Of a stretch of DNA of 64,000 bases, positions 37,379 through 47,530 are shown piece by piece. Under the pieces are notes generated by a model. It made no database searches, was not told the DNA's origin, and saw only the letters and a list, made by a program, of their open reading frames with translations. Numbering within the stretch: the first letter of the stretch is position 1; each line of letters opens with the position of its first letter. The translations under genes were made by a program, and so were the position numbers. The DNA is from Niallia circulans (lineage in GTDB: Bacteria; Bacillota; Bacilli; Bacillales; Cytobacillaceae). The DNA lies in assembly GCF_003726095.1 (NCBI RefSeq), contig NZ_CP026031.1, forward strand, positions 1,612,001 to 1,676,000, written 5' to 3'.

Positions 37379-37691
37379 TAAGAACCCTCTTTCCTCTTAT
37401 TTTTCATTTTTGTTTGTATTGATATATTTTTATTTGTATTCATCCTAGCTCCTCCTTTCTTCATTGCAGGAATGTTTTTCCAGCATCCCTATTCTATCGT
37501 ATTATTATTAAGAATTTTTGTAAAGATACCATAATAATAATTTTTCTAATAATTATGTATATCCAACAAAACTAGACAAAGCTCGTCAAAGGATTTTTTT
37601 TTCTTTTCACGAAAATTATAAAGACAAGGGTTTTAAACGTCCTTCTTGCCATTGGTCTGTTTCGATTATTTTATAATGAGGGGTGTATAGA
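37379..37691. other. divergent intergenic region, 313 bp
   Basis: Between the GNAT-fusion gene (minus) and the MerR gene (plus). It should hold both promoters; no hexamer pair is clear enough to call. AT-rich, without long hairpins. Confidence 0.35.
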
Positions 37692-38288
37692 ATGTTAAGC
37701 GTACAAAAAAAAGAACTTACGATTAAGGAAGAAAACAGCAAATTATTAAGTGTGAAGGAAGCTGCGGAATATATTAATGAAGGTCCTGGTGTTGTTCGAA
37801 ATTGGTTAAGAGAATTGAAAACACTCATACCAGTCATTATTGGCGAAAATGGCTACCGATATTTCGATCAAAAAAGCTTAGATATTTTAGTAAAAGTTAA
37901 ACAAATGCGTAATGAAAAACAAATGTCTTTAAGACAAATTGAAGATGAGCTGACAAGGCCTTTACCTGCCTCTATCCCCATTGCCACTGAAGCTACGGAA
38001 AAAATTCTTCAGGATTTACAAACAATCAAAGAAGAATTAGAACTCCAAAAAAATTTCAATCAAGTATTAGTACAGCAACTAAAAAAGCAGCAAGAGCATA
38101 TCGAATTTCAGCAAGAACATATTGCCAGTCAAGAAAGAAAAATAACTTTATTAGAAAATCCAATTGTTCTAAAAGAAAAAGAGGAACAATACTATGCTAA
38201 ATCTAGAAAGAAGAAGCTGGCCGATCTAAATGAGCGGGAAACGAAGGAGAAAAAAAGTGGATTTATCCGCCTCTTTTCTTATCGTTAA
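37692..38288 (+). CDS. MerR-family-like regulator with coiled-coil C-terminus
   Basis: 198 residues from ATG 37692 (GAGGGG eight bases ahead). N-terminal MerR-type winged helix (LLSVKEAAEYINEGPGVVRNWLRE, YRYFDQKSLDILVKVKQMRNEKQMSLRQIEDEL), then a long Gln/Glu/Lys coiled coil (about 110-185) and a basic tail. No effector domain with metal-binding cysteines. Similar proteins with a DUF3967-type tail are common in Bacillus. It may regulate the divergent GNAT-fusion/amidohydrolase pair. Confidence 0.75.
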   Translation: MLSVQKKELTIKEENSKLLSVKEAAEYINEGPGVVRNWLRELKTLIPVIIGENGYRYFDQKSLDILVKVKQMRNEKQMSLRQIEDELTRPLPASIPIATEATEKILQDLQTIKEELELQKNFNQVLVQQLKKQQEHIEFQQEHIASQERKITLLENPIVLKEKEEQYYAKSRKKKLADLNERETKEKKSGFIRLFSYR

Positions 38289-38302
38289 TCGTTCCTTATC
38301 AT

Positions 38303-38372
38303 AAAAAATAAGGATCTTCAGCCTTTAGTGACAGGGTGTTCGTTCACTAAAAGCAGAAGATCCCTATTTTTT
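38303..38372. terminator. two-sided terminator between MerR gene and glutathione peroxidase
   Basis: ATAAGGATCTTC..TTTAGTGA pairs with TCACTAAA..GAAGATCCCTAT, bounded by A-run and T-run (38303-38309, 38365-38372); convergent genes. Confidence 0.85.
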
Positions 38373-38376
38373 TCTG

Positions 38377-38856
38377 TTATCGGATAAGCTTTTCAATATC
38401 TGCTTTTATCTCGCTAGGACTTGTACTTGGTGCATAGCGGTCCACGACATTTCCATTGCGATCAATAAGAAACTTCGTAAAATTCCACTTGATTGCTTTC
38501 ACACCTAATGCACCTGGTGCTTCTTTTGTTAAATATTGATAAAGAGGATCTGCTTCTTTACCATTCACATCAATTTTAGCAAACATCGGAAAAGTCACAC
38601 CGTAATTCACTTCACAAAATGATTTTATTTCTTCATTTGTTCCCGGGTCTTGACTCATAAATTGATTACTTGGAAAACCCAGAACCACAAACCCCTCCTC
38701 TTTATACATTTGATACAATTCTTGCAGCTCTTTAAATTGAGGAGTAAAACCACATTTACTTGCAGTATTCACAATTAATAGGATATCCCCTTTAAAAGTG
38801 CTTAATGCCTGCATTTTTCCATCCATCGTTTTTACTTTAAAATCGTAAATGCTCAT
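38377..38856 (-). CDS. bsaA: glutathione peroxidase-like thiol peroxidase (BsaA)
   Basis: 159 residues. The selenocysteine position of animal enzymes is Cys35 here ([15 protein letters not shown]); also the Gln and Trp of the tetrad in [13 protein letters not shown] and [10 protein letters not shown]. Such cysteine forms in Bacillus usually take electrons from thioredoxin, not glutathione. Lies 13 bp downstream of the unknown 178-residue gene and is probably in one operon with it. Confidence 0.92.
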   Translation of the reverse strand: MSIYDFKVKTMDGKMQALSTFKGDILLIVNTASKCGFTPQFKELQELYQMYKEEGFVVLGFPSNQFMSQDPGTNEEIKSFCEVNYGVTFPMFAKIDVNGKEADPLYQYLTKEAPGALGVKAIKWNFTKFLIDRNGNVVDRYAPSTSPSEIKADIEKLIR

Positions 38857-38868
38857 TTTACACTCTCC

Positions 38869-39405
38869 TTATACAGTTAATAATGAATCAATCGATTGAA
38901 GTGCAGTTAAAGTTTTTTCCATAAATTCCATCATCGTAATCATATCATCTATCTGTTCTTCTGTGATTAAACGATTAAAATCAATCGTAATATGATTCAG
39001 AATCGTTTGCTCCGCCTCAAGTGGCTGATAGCTGATTTCTTGCCTAATCTTCAAATCTTTTCCCCATATCTCTTCCACTAATTGCTGTATCAAGGGATAA
39101 AGAGTTTTGTCTTGTTTATGTCGTAAAAAAAGATGAATATATACGGTTGCACCAATCCACTTTTCTTTTTTTACACTCGCTAAAAGTTCAGCCGATAAAT
39201 TTTGTAAATCAGCGGATAATTCAAACATTAGCTTAGCATTTTGTTGATTTTTCAATCGAAAAGTAATGGTATAATTTCTTGATAGCTTACTACTATTAAA
39301 TACATCATTTCGATCTAAGACAATAATATCCCCATCTAAATCTTTATCATATATCAAGCCTTCCATTACTGTTCTCATATTTTCAAACGCTGTGGGATCA
39401 AACAT
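38869..39405 (-). CDS. conserved hypothetical protein, 178 residues
   Basis: No family is recognised. Soluble, mixed alpha/beta prediction, with no signal or membrane segment and no clear catalytic motif. Features: an acidic N-terminus (DKDLDGDIIVLDRND), a middle YIHLFLRHK and a helical C-terminus ending EKTLTALQSIDSLLTV. Between fhs and the glutathione peroxidase gene on the same strand, short gaps (12-35 bp), so co-transcription is likely. Confidence 0.6.
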   Translation of the reverse strand: MFDPTAFENMRTVMEGLIYDKDLDGDIIVLDRNDVFNSSKLSRNYTITFRLKNQQNAKLMFELSADLQNLSAELLASVKKEKWIGATVYIHLFLRHKQDKTLYPLIQQLVEEIWGKDLKIRQEISYQPLEAEQTILNHITIDFNRLITEEQIDDMITMMEFMEKTLTALQSIDSLLTV

Positions 39406-39440
39406 CCTTTGTTCTCCTTTTTCCTTAATACATCCGGATA

Positions 39441-41111
39441 TTAAAACAATCCAACTGCTTTACCGTCTTCATCAACATCCATGTGTAAAGCAGCAGGAGT
39501 TTTCGGTAAACCTGGCATTGTCATGACTTCACCAGTGAGTGCTACAAGGAAGCCCGCCCCAATAGATGGCTTAAATTCACGGATTGTAATTGAAAATCCT
39601 TCTGGTCTGCCAATCAATGATGGATCATCGGATAAAGAATATTGTGTCTTCGCCATACAAATAGGAAGATGCCCCCAACCAAATTTTTCAAAGTCGGCAA
39701 TCTGTTTCTTTGCTTTTGAAGAATATTCTACCCTATTCGCTCCATAAATTTTTGTGGCAATCGCAAGCACTTTCTCTTCTATTGTAGTATTAAGCGAATA
39801 TAAATGTCGAAAACTTTGTTCTTTCTTTTCGAGAATCGCTAAAATCTTTTGAGCAAGTTCTATACCGCCATCTCCACCTTTTTCCCAAACCTCTGTTAAA
39901 GCAACAGGAATTTGTGCTTGTTCACAAAGCTCTTTCAACACACTAATTTCTAATTCAGTATCTGTTACGAATTTATTAATAGCAACAACAAATGGTAAAC
40001 CGAATTCTTTAATACTTTCTACATGCTTTTGTAAATTAGCAAAACCCGCTCGCAGCGCTTCTATATTTTCAACACCTAGCTCTTTCTTCTCGACTCCTCC
40101 ATGCATTTTTAAGGCACGAATTGTCGCAACTATCACGACGATTTCAGGATCTATCTCTTTATTCCTAGCCTTAATATTTAAAAATTTCTCTGCTCCTAAA
40201 TCCGCACCAAACCCAGCTTCAGTGACAACATAGTCTCCTAATTTGACAGCAGCAGCAGTTGCTATGACACTATTGCAGCCATGGGCAATATTGGCAAACG
40301 GACCGCCATGAATAATCGCTGGAGAATGCTCGATTGTTTGAACCAAGTTTGGTTTAATTGCGTCTTTTAATAGTAATGTAAGCGCACCTTCTACCTTCAA
40401 ATCTCCCACGGTTACAGGTTCTCTGTCTACATTATACGCAACGACCATTCGAGCTAATCGAACTTTTAAATCCTTAATATCTGCAGCCAGACATAATACA
40501 GCCATAATTTCAGAAGCAACCGTAATGTCAAAGCCATCCTCTCTCGGAACTCCTTGTAATGGACCACCTAAACCAATCACTACTTTTCGCAGCGCACGAT
40601 CATTTAGATCAACTGCTCTTTTCCAGACTATACGGCGCTGATCAATACGACATTCATTGCCTTGATGTATATGATTATCTACTAAAGCTGCCAACGCATT
40701 ATTGGCTGTTGTAATAGCATGAAGATCTCCAGTAAAATGCAGATTAATATCCTCCATAGGTAATACTTGCGCTTTTCCTCCGCCTGCAGCCCCTCCTTTG
40801 ATCCCCATTGTAGGACCTAAAGAAGGTTCTCTCATTGCTATGACGGTTTTTCTCTGTAATTTATTCAACGCATCTCCTAATCCGACTGTAACAGTTGATT
40901 TGCCTTCTCCAGCAGGAGTTGGATTAATAGCCGTCACAAGGATAAGTTTACCTGATTTATTATTTTTCAACTTATTTAAGGTTGATGCTGTTATTTTCGC
41001 TTTATATTTTCCATATAATTCAAGATCATCATCTGATAAACCTAGCTTTTCGGCAATATGTATTATTGGTTTCATTACAGCTTGTTGAGCAATTTCGATG
41101 TCAGATTTCAT
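39441..41111 (-). CDS. fhs: formate--tetrahydrofolate ligase
   Basis: 556 residues, normal length. ATP-dependent joining of formate to tetrahydrofolate, feeding one-carbon metabolism. Motifs: [18 protein letters not shown] (P-loop), [22 protein letters not shown] (about 95-116, key part [13 protein letters not shown]), [11 protein letters not shown], and [10 protein letters not shown]. Links to thyA, dfrA and metA elsewhere in the window are metabolic, not operonic. Confidence 0.96.
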   Translation of the reverse strand: MKSDIEIAQQAVMKPIIHIAEKLGLSDDDLELYGKYKAKITASTLNKLKNNKSGKLILVTAINPTPAGEGKSTVTVGLGDALNKLQRKTVIAMREPSLGPTMGIKGGAAGGGKAQVLPMEDINLHFTGDLHAITTANNALAALVDNHIHQGNECRIDQRRIVWKRAVDLNDRALRKVVIGLGGPLQGVPREDGFDITVASEIMAVLCLAADIKDLKVRLARMVVAYNVDREPVTVGDLKVEGALTLLLKDAIKPNLVQTIEHSPAIIHGGPFANIAHGCNSVIATAAAVKLGDYVVTEAGFGADLGAEKFLNIKARNKEIDPEIVVIVATIRALKMHGGVEKKELGVENIEALRAGFANLQKHVESIKEFGLPFVVAINKFVTDTELEISVLKELCEQAQIPVALTEVWEKGGDGGIELAQKILAILEKKEQSFRHLYSLNTTIEEKVLAIATKIYGANRVEYSSKAKKQIADFEKFGWGHLPICMAKTQYSLSDDPSLIGRPEGFSITIREFKPSIGAGFLVALTGEVMTMPGLPKTPAALHMDVDEDGKAVGLF

Positions 41112-41311
41112 TTTCGTCTATACCTCCATGATTATCCTCTGGTAATTTCAGTCTTCCTTTAACATTGTACATTAAAAGAGACGTGATACATACACGTTTC
41201 GACAAAATCATTATCTTACAAATATACTTAAAAATAATCCATAAATCCCTTTTAACATTCCTTCCTTTCACAAGATTATATAATATCTTTCAAAAATTCA
41301 AAACATTATGA

Positions 41312-41340
41312 TTGCGACATATTCCAATCAAATTTATAAT
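41312..41340 (+). promoter_or_regulatory. metA promoter
   Basis: TTGCGA (41312-41317), 17-base spacer, TATAAT (41335-41340). It leaves a leader of about 125 nt. No SAM riboswitch signature is seen in it. Confidence 0.65.
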
Positions 41341-41471
41341 AAGCTATGATATTGATGGGAGAAAGTAATAACTAATTTATCGTGTAAATGCGATTGATAT
41401 GAAAAAAACGGCAGTGACACCACAGACAATACAGAAAAGACGATTATAACTATAGGAGGAGACATACCTTT

Positions 41472-42380
41472 ATGCCTATAAGAATTCCTCAGCTCTTGCC
41501 AGCACGAGAAATACTTGAAGATGAAAATATATTTGTAATGGAAGAAGGGCGTGCAAGAACCCAGGATATTCGACCATTAAACATATTAATATTAAACTTA
41601 ATGCCTCAAAAAGAAAAAACGGAGGTACAAATATTGCGTTTGCTTGGGAATACTCCTTTGCAGGTCAATATCTCCTTTTTGAGAACAGCATCGTATGAGT
41701 CAAAGAATACAAGTTCCTATCATTTAGAACAGTTTTATCGCGATTTTGAAGCAATAAAAACAAATAAATACGATGGAATGATTATTACAGGAGCGCCTGT
41801 GGAATTAATGAGTTTTGAAGAAGTTGATTATTGGGATGAATTAACCAAGATAATGGAATGGTCGAAAACAAATGTAACGTCTACTCTGCATATTTGCTGG
41901 GGAGCTCAGGCAGCTTTATTTCACCATTTTGGCATTAATAAGTATGAGTTGGAACAAAAGTGTTATGGAATTTACTCCCACCATGTCTTAAATCCGGCAG
42001 ATAAATTAATGCGTGGTTTTGATGACAGCTATTTAGCTCCCCATTCAAGACATACTAATGTATCAATTGAAGAAATCAAAGCACATCCAAAACTTGAGCT
42101 ATTGTCTGCTTCTGATGAAGCTGGCGCCTTTATTATTAGTGGAAATAAAGGCAAACAAATCATGGTTACCGGTCACTTAGAGTATGATTCTAGCACACTT
42201 GCTGAAGAATATAAACGAGACAAAGAAAAAGGTTTAAATATTCACCTACCCCTCGGTTATTTTCCCGAGAATGATCCTAATAAAAAGCCATTAAATAGTT
42301 GGCGGTCCCACGCTCATTTACTATTTTCCAACTGGCTGAATTATTATGTGTATCAAGAAACACCTTATGAGTGGAAATGA
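41472..42380 (+). CDS. metA: homoserine O-acetyltransferase, MetA family
   Basis: 302 residues, MetA/glutamine-amidotransferase-like fold. It acylates homoserine at the start of methionine synthesis. Catalytic Cys142 lies in LHICWGAQA; His in LAPHSRHTN and the Glu in VTGHLEYDS follow. Residue 111 is Glu (GAPVELMSF); in this family Glu111 goes with acetyl-CoA use and Gly111 with succinyl-CoA use, so this is probably an acetyltransferase although databases often call it succinyltransferase. RBS AGGAGGAG. Confidence 0.95.
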   Translation: MPIRIPQLLPAREILEDENIFVMEEGRARTQDIRPLNILILNLMPQKEKTEVQILRLLGNTPLQVNISFLRTASYESKNTSSYHLEQFYRDFEAIKTNKYDGMIITGAPVELMSFEEVDYWDELTKIMEWSKTNVTSTLHICWGAQAALFHHFGINKYELEQKCYGIYSHHVLNPADKLMRGFDDSYLAPHSRHTNVSIEEIKAHPKLELLSASDEAGAFIISGNKGKQIMVTGHLEYDSSTLAEEYKRDKEKGLNIHLPLGYFPENDPNKKPLNSWRSHAHLLFSNWLNYYVYQETPYEWK

Positions 42381-42427
42381 CACACATCAAGTAAAAATAG
42401 CTGGCACATAAGATTCCAACTTAAAAT

Positions 42428-42738
42428 AAGAGGTTGGGATAAAAGTATTTCAATTTAATATAACCCGAACAATTATACATTCATACTAAAAAGGATTCGT
42501 ATAATTATTTGGGATTTTTATTTATTGAAGAAAAAAGGTATGTGGTAATCACCCGCAGCCTGAATACACTTCGCTTTCCATGGGGCGAGCGCCAAGCCTC
42601 CTCGTTCTGCCGAGGAGGCTTAGGTTGCTCCCCGCGGAAAGGGAGTGTCTGTAACGCAATGGAACGAATTGGATTCACCACTAAATTAGAGATTGTTCGT
42701 CTTTATCCATTATTTATTTTGCTTTGTCCCACCCTCTT
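42428..42738. repeat. composite palindromic intergenic repeat (about 310 bp)
   Basis: Outer inverted repeat AAGAGGTTGGGATAAAAG (42428-42445) with CTTTGTCCCACCCTCTT (42722-42738). Inside are two nested hairpins: CCCGAACAATTATA/TATAATTATTTGGG (42464-42477, 42500-42513) and a long stem 42566-42648 with a perfect AAGCCTCCTCG/CGAGGAGGCTT core. Sits between convergent metA and the AIM24 gene. It looks like a dispersed non-coding repeat of Bacillus type. Confidence 0.7.
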
Positions 42739-42754
42739 TTTAATGAGAGTTTAT

Positions 42755-43459
42755 TTAACTGTTATTGCTTCCACTATTCGAAAAATATACTTCTTCGTAT
42801 GGCTGAATAACGACGAAGCCCTCTCCCAAAAATTTCATTTGAATGGATTCTCCGCTGCCTCTTCCAAAAAATGATTTAAGAGTAATGTCTGTTACAAATT
42901 CTGGTTGTAGACTTCCCGACCAAGCAACTGTCGCATTAGGATCTGTGAATACAGGGTTATTTGGAGTAACTCTTAATGTTAATGGTTCGTAATGTGACGT
43001 AATCGCAACGATGCCACTTCCTGACAGGTTAATATTAAATAAGCCGCCAGAAAGCATCCCGGCAATTCTTTTCATTAACTTAATATCCCATTTGATAGAC
43101 GGCTCAAATGCTAGTAAATCATTGCCATTTACAAAGATAGAATCACCATTTAAACGGAGAATGGAAATTTTCTTTCCTTGATCAGCTAAGTAAAGTTTAC
43201 CCGTTCCTTCTGCTTTCATTAAAGAAGCACCTTCACCAGTTAACGCTTTTTTAAACATTTTACCTATTCCGTGTTCCAAAATACCTTCGCGAGTAAACCG
43301 AATATTTCCTCGATAAGAAACCATACTTCCTGCTTTCGCCCAAATTTTATTTGTTAAATTAATTTCAAGCATCCTTTCTGTTTCTAGTTCGAAAATTCCT
43401 TCATTTTTATCTTGCTGCTCTGTCTTAGCTAAAAACTCCTCTAAGTCATATCTCCCCAT
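42755..43459 (-). CDS. AIM24 family protein
   Basis: 234 residues, beta-rich AIM24/TIGR00266-like fold: LEINLTNKIWAKAGSMVSYRGNI (in part LTNKIWAKAGSMVSY), KKALTGEGASLMKAEG, SGSGIVAITSHYEP, and PNATVAWSGSLQPEF. In bacteria the function is unknown; the mitochondrial homologue affects inner membrane architecture. Single gene with a good GAGGTGAGAAA site. Confidence 0.85.
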   Translation of the reverse strand: MGRYDLEEFLAKTEQQDKNEGIFELETERMLEINLTNKIWAKAGSMVSYRGNIRFTREGILEHGIGKMFKKALTGEGASLMKAEGTGKLYLADQGKKISILRLNGDSIFVNGNDLLAFEPSIKWDIKLMKRIAGMLSGGLFNINLSGSGIVAITSHYEPLTLRVTPNNPVFTDPNATVAWSGSLQPEFVTDITLKSFFGRGSGESIQMKFLGEGFVVIQPYEEVYFSNSGSNNS

Positions 43460-43672
43460 TTTCTCACCTCTTCTAAAATTGTTAATTTAAGGATATCATT
43501 TAGCTAGTTGCATGAAAATAAAAATATAGGGTAATGTTAAATATATTTTCTTCTATAATCTATCACTGCATCCGGCAATTCATGATAATTTCAAATGGGT
43601 TTGTATATACTATTTTATATACATTAATTGGCAAGAAAAAATCGTATGTGATTACGAAGAAAGGAGCTAATT

Positions 43673-43885
43673 ATGGAAAAAATTGTTGCAGTAGAACGAA
43701 ATTATATGGGAGACATTATTAGTTTTAAAACATCTAATGGTAGAGTAATTTCCTATCGAAAAGCTTTGCTTGATATCGAAACTGGGATAATTGACGGAGT
43801 AGAAATTATGGAAAATGAAAGAGAGCAAGAAGATTTACCCTACTCGATAATAGATAACTTTGACAATTATCCACCTATTTTTTAA
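43673..43885 (+). CDS. small acidic protein, unknown (DUF3892-like)
   Basis: 70 residues, ATG after AAAGGAGC. Sequence begins EKIVAVERNYMGDIISFKTSNGR and the middle YRKALLDIETGIIDGVEI fits the small DUF3892-type proteins of Bacilli. No catalytic motif. Convergent with mntR, sharing the hairpin at 43905-43970. Confidence 0.65.
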   Translation: MEKIVAVERNYMGDIISFKTSNGRVISYRKALLDIETGIIDGVEIMENEREQEDLPYSIIDNFDNYPPIF

Positions 43886-43904
43886 CCGTTTTCCAATAGA
43901 CAAT

Positions 43905-43970
43905 AAGGGCAATTCTCTGTAGGCGTTTATTCTGCTTTATTAAAGCACACACCTAGAGAAAATTGCCCTT
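43905..43970. terminator. two-sided terminator between the small ORF and mntR
   Basis: AAGGGCAATTCTCTGTAGG pairs with CCTAGAGAAAATTGCCCTT; runs of A and T at both sides. Confidence 0.8.
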
Positions 43971-43973
43971 TCT

Positions 43974-44399
43974 TTATTCGATTGAATCGTTTTTTTGCTG
44001 AATTATTTTTAACTCTTCTACATGTTTTGGATTCTCTTCAAAAAATTGCACTAAATCACCAATACGATCAATAGAGTCCCAGCTTAGATGATGTTCTATT
44101 CCTTCTACATCATCATATATATTTTCTTCTTTCACCCCAATAATTCTTAATAATTGCTCTAAAAGTTCATGTCTATACACTAATCGCTTGCCGATTTTCT
44201 TTCCTTTTGGGGTCAAAACCAAGCCTCTATATTTTTCATAAACCAGATACTCATCCTTATCCAATTTCTGAACCATTTTTGTTACAGAGGAGGGATGGAC
44301 AGATAGGCCTTCGGCAATATCTGATACTCGTGCATATCCTTTATCTTCTATTAGGTTGTAAATGCGCTCAATGTAGTCTTCCATACTAGGTGTCGGCAA
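43974..44399 (-). CDS. mntR: manganese-responsive regulator MntR
   Basis: 141 residues, DtxR family. Winged helix ([40 protein letters not shown]) and dimer/metal domain with the MntR ligands: Asp8, Glu11-type residues near the start, [12 protein letters not shown] with His77 type and [15 protein letters not shown] (Glu99, Glu102, His103 type). It senses Mn2+ and controls Mn transport; TerC (MeeF-like) in the Ter island also handles Mn. Confidence 0.93.
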   Translation of the reverse strand: MPTPSMEDYIERIYNLIEDKGYARVSDIAEGLSVHPSSVTKMVQKLDKDEYLVYEKYRGLVLTPKGKKIGKRLVYRHELLEQLLRIIGVKEENIYDDVEGIEHHLSWDSIDRIGDLVQFFEENPKHVEELKIIQQKNDSIE

Positions 44400-44704
44400 T
44401 TCAACCCCTCCTTTACCAGGATTAATCCTTTTTTCTATTCTATTCCATCATGCTTGTCTACGTTATATGTATGTAAATACTTGTTTAAACAAAAAATTCA
44501 CCTCTTTACAGAGGGAATAAACGTTTTAGAATAAGCTAGTTAAAATAGTGTGGCATAAAAGTATTTCTTAAGCATTTTACTATAAAAAAAATAAGGAAAC
44601 AAGATTCTTTCTAACATAAGCTTCTTAAAAAACTCGTTCCCTCAAGTAAATTCCATGTGCTTTTATCTTTCTATTTTAGCACTGATACAAATTTGTAGCA
44701 AAAT
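44400..44704. other. 305-bp intergenic region topB-mntR
   Basis: AT-rich. It contains GGCATAAAAGTATTTCTT (44548-44565), similar to GGGATAAAAGTATTTCAA at 42437-42454. Nothing else is supported. Confidence 0.35.
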
Positions 44705-46855
44705 CTATTCGGGAAATTCCATTTTCCAACTAAAATACTCGTTATCCTGATTCTTCTCATATTTCATGATAGCATCAAATTTATTTCCTTTTTTGCTAAT
44801 TAATCCTTTAACTGGCGCTTTCCCATTCTTGAGTAGTGCTTTAACCATCGTTTTCGTCGGCTTCTTCTTCATGGTCCCAAGAAATTTATCATTTTTCCAA
44901 ATGACATATTTACAGCCATTTTTCCAGTTACTGCAGCCAAACCCCTTTTTTCCTTCTATAACAGCATGACCACAAAGGGGGCATTTCCCCAATACTTCTG
45001 TTTTGCCCTTGGTATATGTAACTTCTTGGATAATGATATCTTCTTCCTTCTTTATTGTTTCCACCGCGTTTGTTGTGAAGCTGCTAATTATTTGCAAAAA
45101 TTGTTGTTTACTAAATTGTCCTTTTTCAATATCATAAAGTGTTTTTTCAAGTCTTCCTGTGAAATCTAAGTTAAACAAATCTTTAATTGGAAAGATTTCG
45201 ACCATTCTTCTTCCTAACTCCGTACAAACTAAGCTTTTATTTTTTGCTTCTATATAACCAATATCTTTTAGTTTTTTTATCGTTTCAGCACGAGTAGCTG
45301 GCGTCCCAATGCTAAATCCGCTTAAAATGGATAATACATCTTCCTCTGTATCCGCATCAAAATTTTTCCCGCAAGTTTCCATCAGCCGAAGCAGTGTCTT
45401 TTCCGTATGTTCCTTTGGCGGCTGTGTAGTATGGATGCTAGTGGATGCTTTTTGTGTTAAAACCTCTTCTTGCAAATTTACTAACGGAAGCATAACATCT
45501 TTCGATTGTATATTTTCAATTTTTTTCCAGCCCTCTACTAATTGAACTTTTCCTTTTGTTACGAATCTTCCTTTTAATTCCACTTGATTCACGCTTGTGA
45601 TGATTCTCGTCTCTTCTACCTCAGCAACAGGCATAAATTGCATTAATAACCTATTTTTTATTGCTACATATACTTGTTCTTCCTCTTGGCTTAATTTTTT
45701 GGGGAGAACATAAGTAGGAATAATTGCGCTATGACTTTCCACCTTTTTGTTATCAAAAATTCGTTTGGATGGCACAAATTTCACTTCATTTTTAAACGGT
45801 AAATCTGCGGCGAGGAGATTTACCACTTTTTCTGTTTTCGCAATAAGACTTTCTTCTAGGGCAATACTCGCAGTTCTTGGGTACGTGATATATTTCTTTT
45901 CATAGAGACTTTGCGCAACTTTTAATACTTTATCAGCTGTCCATCCCTTATATTTGCTAGTTATATAGCCTTGAAGATTAGAAAGATTAAACAAAAAAGG
46001 CGGATATTCCTTTTTCTTTTGTACCTTCTTATCTATTACAACTGCTGTTTTGCCTTTAATCTGTTCTTCTATTTCTTTCAAATATAGTTCTTCTTTAAAC
46101 TTTTCTTCTTTGTTTTCTAGATAAGTACCTGTATAACTACTTCCATTTTCCGTTAAAAACGTTGCTTGCAGTTTATAATAATTTTCTGGAACGAAATTTT
46201 CGATTTCTTTATCACGATCATAAATGATTTTAAGCGTTGGCAATAAAACTCTTCCAATATTCAATGCCTTCCCTTTGCCTTTTTGATATTTCAAGGTTGC
46301 CACAGAGGTTAAATTAATACCAATTAACCAATCGGCCCATTGTCTGCTAACTCCGGCAGCTTGAAGAGGTCTCAGCTCTTTATTAGAACGAAGATTATTT
46401 AATCCATTCAATACTTCATTCGGTGTCCATTCATTCAGCAATAGTCGGTAAACTTCTTTTTCCGTTTTTAAATTATAAATAATACTATCTCCAATTAGCT
46501 GTCCTTCTCGATCATAGTCACAGGCAGATATGATTGAATCTACATCTTGTCTTTTCATTAACCTATGAATAATTTTCAGTTGTTTTTCTGCTCCACGGTC
46601 GGGCTTGTCTCTATCTTTCGGATCAGACTTTACTTTATATTGAAATTTCGGAGGAATAAATGGAAAATTTTCTAACTTCCATGTAGACATTTTTTCATCA
46701 TAGTCTTTCGCATCATTTAACTGCAATAAATGGCCAAAAGCCCATGTAACAATATAGCCATTTCCTTCAAAATAGCCATCTTGTCTGTTTTTTATTTTTA
46801 AAGCATCTGCAATGTTTTTCGATACAGATGGTTTTTCTGCCAATATTAATTTCAT
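44705..46855 (-). CDS. topB: DNA topoisomerase III
   Basis: 716 residues. TOPRIM at the start (LILAEKPSVSKNIADAL, SACDYDREGQLIGD), then the type IA core with the catalytic tyrosine in KKYITYPRTAS (about residue 310), ending in a C-terminal zinc-ribbon (GKCPLCGHAVIEGKKGFGCSNW). Relaxes or decatenates negatively supercoiled DNA. Good length for Bacillus TopB (727). Monocistronic. Confidence 0.95.
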   Translation of the reverse strand: MKLILAEKPSVSKNIADALKIKNRQDGYFEGNGYIVTWAFGHLLQLNDAKDYDEKMSTWKLENFPFIPPKFQYKVKSDPKDRDKPDRGAEKQLKIIHRLMKRQDVDSIISACDYDREGQLIGDSIIYNLKTEKEVYRLLLNEWTPNEVLNGLNNLRSNKELRPLQAAGVSRQWADWLIGINLTSVATLKYQKGKGKALNIGRVLLPTLKIIYDRDKEIENFVPENYYKLQATFLTENGSSYTGTYLENKEEKFKEELYLKEIEEQIKGKTAVVIDKKVQKKKEYPPFLFNLSNLQGYITSKYKGWTADKVLKVAQSLYEKKYITYPRTASIALEESLIAKTEKVVNLLAADLPFKNEVKFVPSKRIFDNKKVESHSAIIPTYVLPKKLSQEEEQVYVAIKNRLLMQFMPVAEVEETRIITSVNQVELKGRFVTKGKVQLVEGWKKIENIQSKDVMLPLVNLQEEVLTQKASTSIHTTQPPKEHTEKTLLRLMETCGKNFDADTEEDVLSILSGFSIGTPATRAETIKKLKDIGYIEAKNKSLVCTELGRRMVEIFPIKDLFNLDFTGRLEKTLYDIEKGQFSKQQFLQIISSFTTNAVETIKKEEDIIIQEVTYTKGKTEVLGKCPLCGHAVIEGKKGFGCSNWKNGCKYVIWKNDKFLGTMKKKPTKTMVKALLKNGKAPVKGLISKKGNKFDAIMKYEKNQDNEYFSWKMEFPE

Positions 46856-46980
46856 CTATATCACCTTTTTTCATAACTTACGTTCCTTGTTATTTTATAC
46901 AAAATAATATTATAATCGCAAAAAAGATAATTGTATAGAAAGGGGAAAAGCAGTAGAAATGCAACTAGAGGATAATAGAA

Positions 46981-47521
46981 CCTACATTATTCATACGAAA
47001 GAACAAAAAAGCGAGAAACTCTTATCACTCTAAGAAACTCTCCCTTTTTTATTTTCACTTTTCAAGTGAAATGAACCCTCATTTTTGATATGCTTTAATC
47101 ACGATAAAAAAGCAAAAAATGGAGGGGTTCTATATGAAAAGTGTACTAGAAACGAACTTAAGTTTCAATAAAAGAGTAAAGGTTAATTTTGAAGGCGGTG
47201 ACCTTACGTCCGATTCAGGGTTACTTTTATACAAAGAGTTTGATGAAAAGCTCGGTATTACGGAAATGATTAACATTAGGGAATATCCAAAACCTGCGGG
47301 TCAAAATAGAGTAGTTTCATGAAGATGTAGTCAAATTTGAAAAAGACGTAATCATCCAAGGGAGAAGTCAGTCGATTTCCCGGGCACGAAGACAATTGAT
47401 ATGAACTTTTACTGAATTTCCTGAAGAAACAAAAATAAAAAAATTTCTTAATATGGTAGTATTTCCCTATATACAACTTGCATCTAATGTCGATATTAAA
47501 TTTATACAAAAAAAATTTAGG
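46981..47521 (+). mobile_element. internally deleted IS1380-family copy
   Basis: The first 290 bp align with the left end of the complete copy at 48373, including the terminator hairpin and the first 47 transposase codons. Then about 1.14 kb is missing, and the last 13 transposase codons and about 100 bp downstream follow in degenerate form. The right end is uncertain; AATTTAGG at 47514-47521 resembles an IS right end. Confidence 0.65.
47134..47314 (+). pseudogene. IS1380-family transposase remnant
   Basis: Starts with MKSVLETNLSFNKRVKVNF, close to the intact copy, and runs to about 47270. There the frame shifts; in the next frame the 13 last codons read TLGNIQNLRVKIE-stop versus TLRNIQRLQVKIE-stop in the intact copy (10 of 13 identical). 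The middle, with the catalytic residues, is gone. Confidence 0.8.
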
Positions 47522-47530
47522 AGGAATAGT

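Noticed and set aside
41341..41471. SAM riboswitch upstream of metA
   Set aside because: The leader of about 125 nt lacks the conserved S-box elements; no paired kink-turn or terminator pair is visible.
42509..42874. 121-codon plus-strand frame downstream of metA
   Set aside because: It runs through the palindromic repeat and into the AIM24 gene on the other strand, with no ribosome site.
47453..47530. Upstream extension of the secreted cargo protein
   Set aside because: The signal peptide and the AGGAGG site place the start at 47531; the extension would destroy the export signal.
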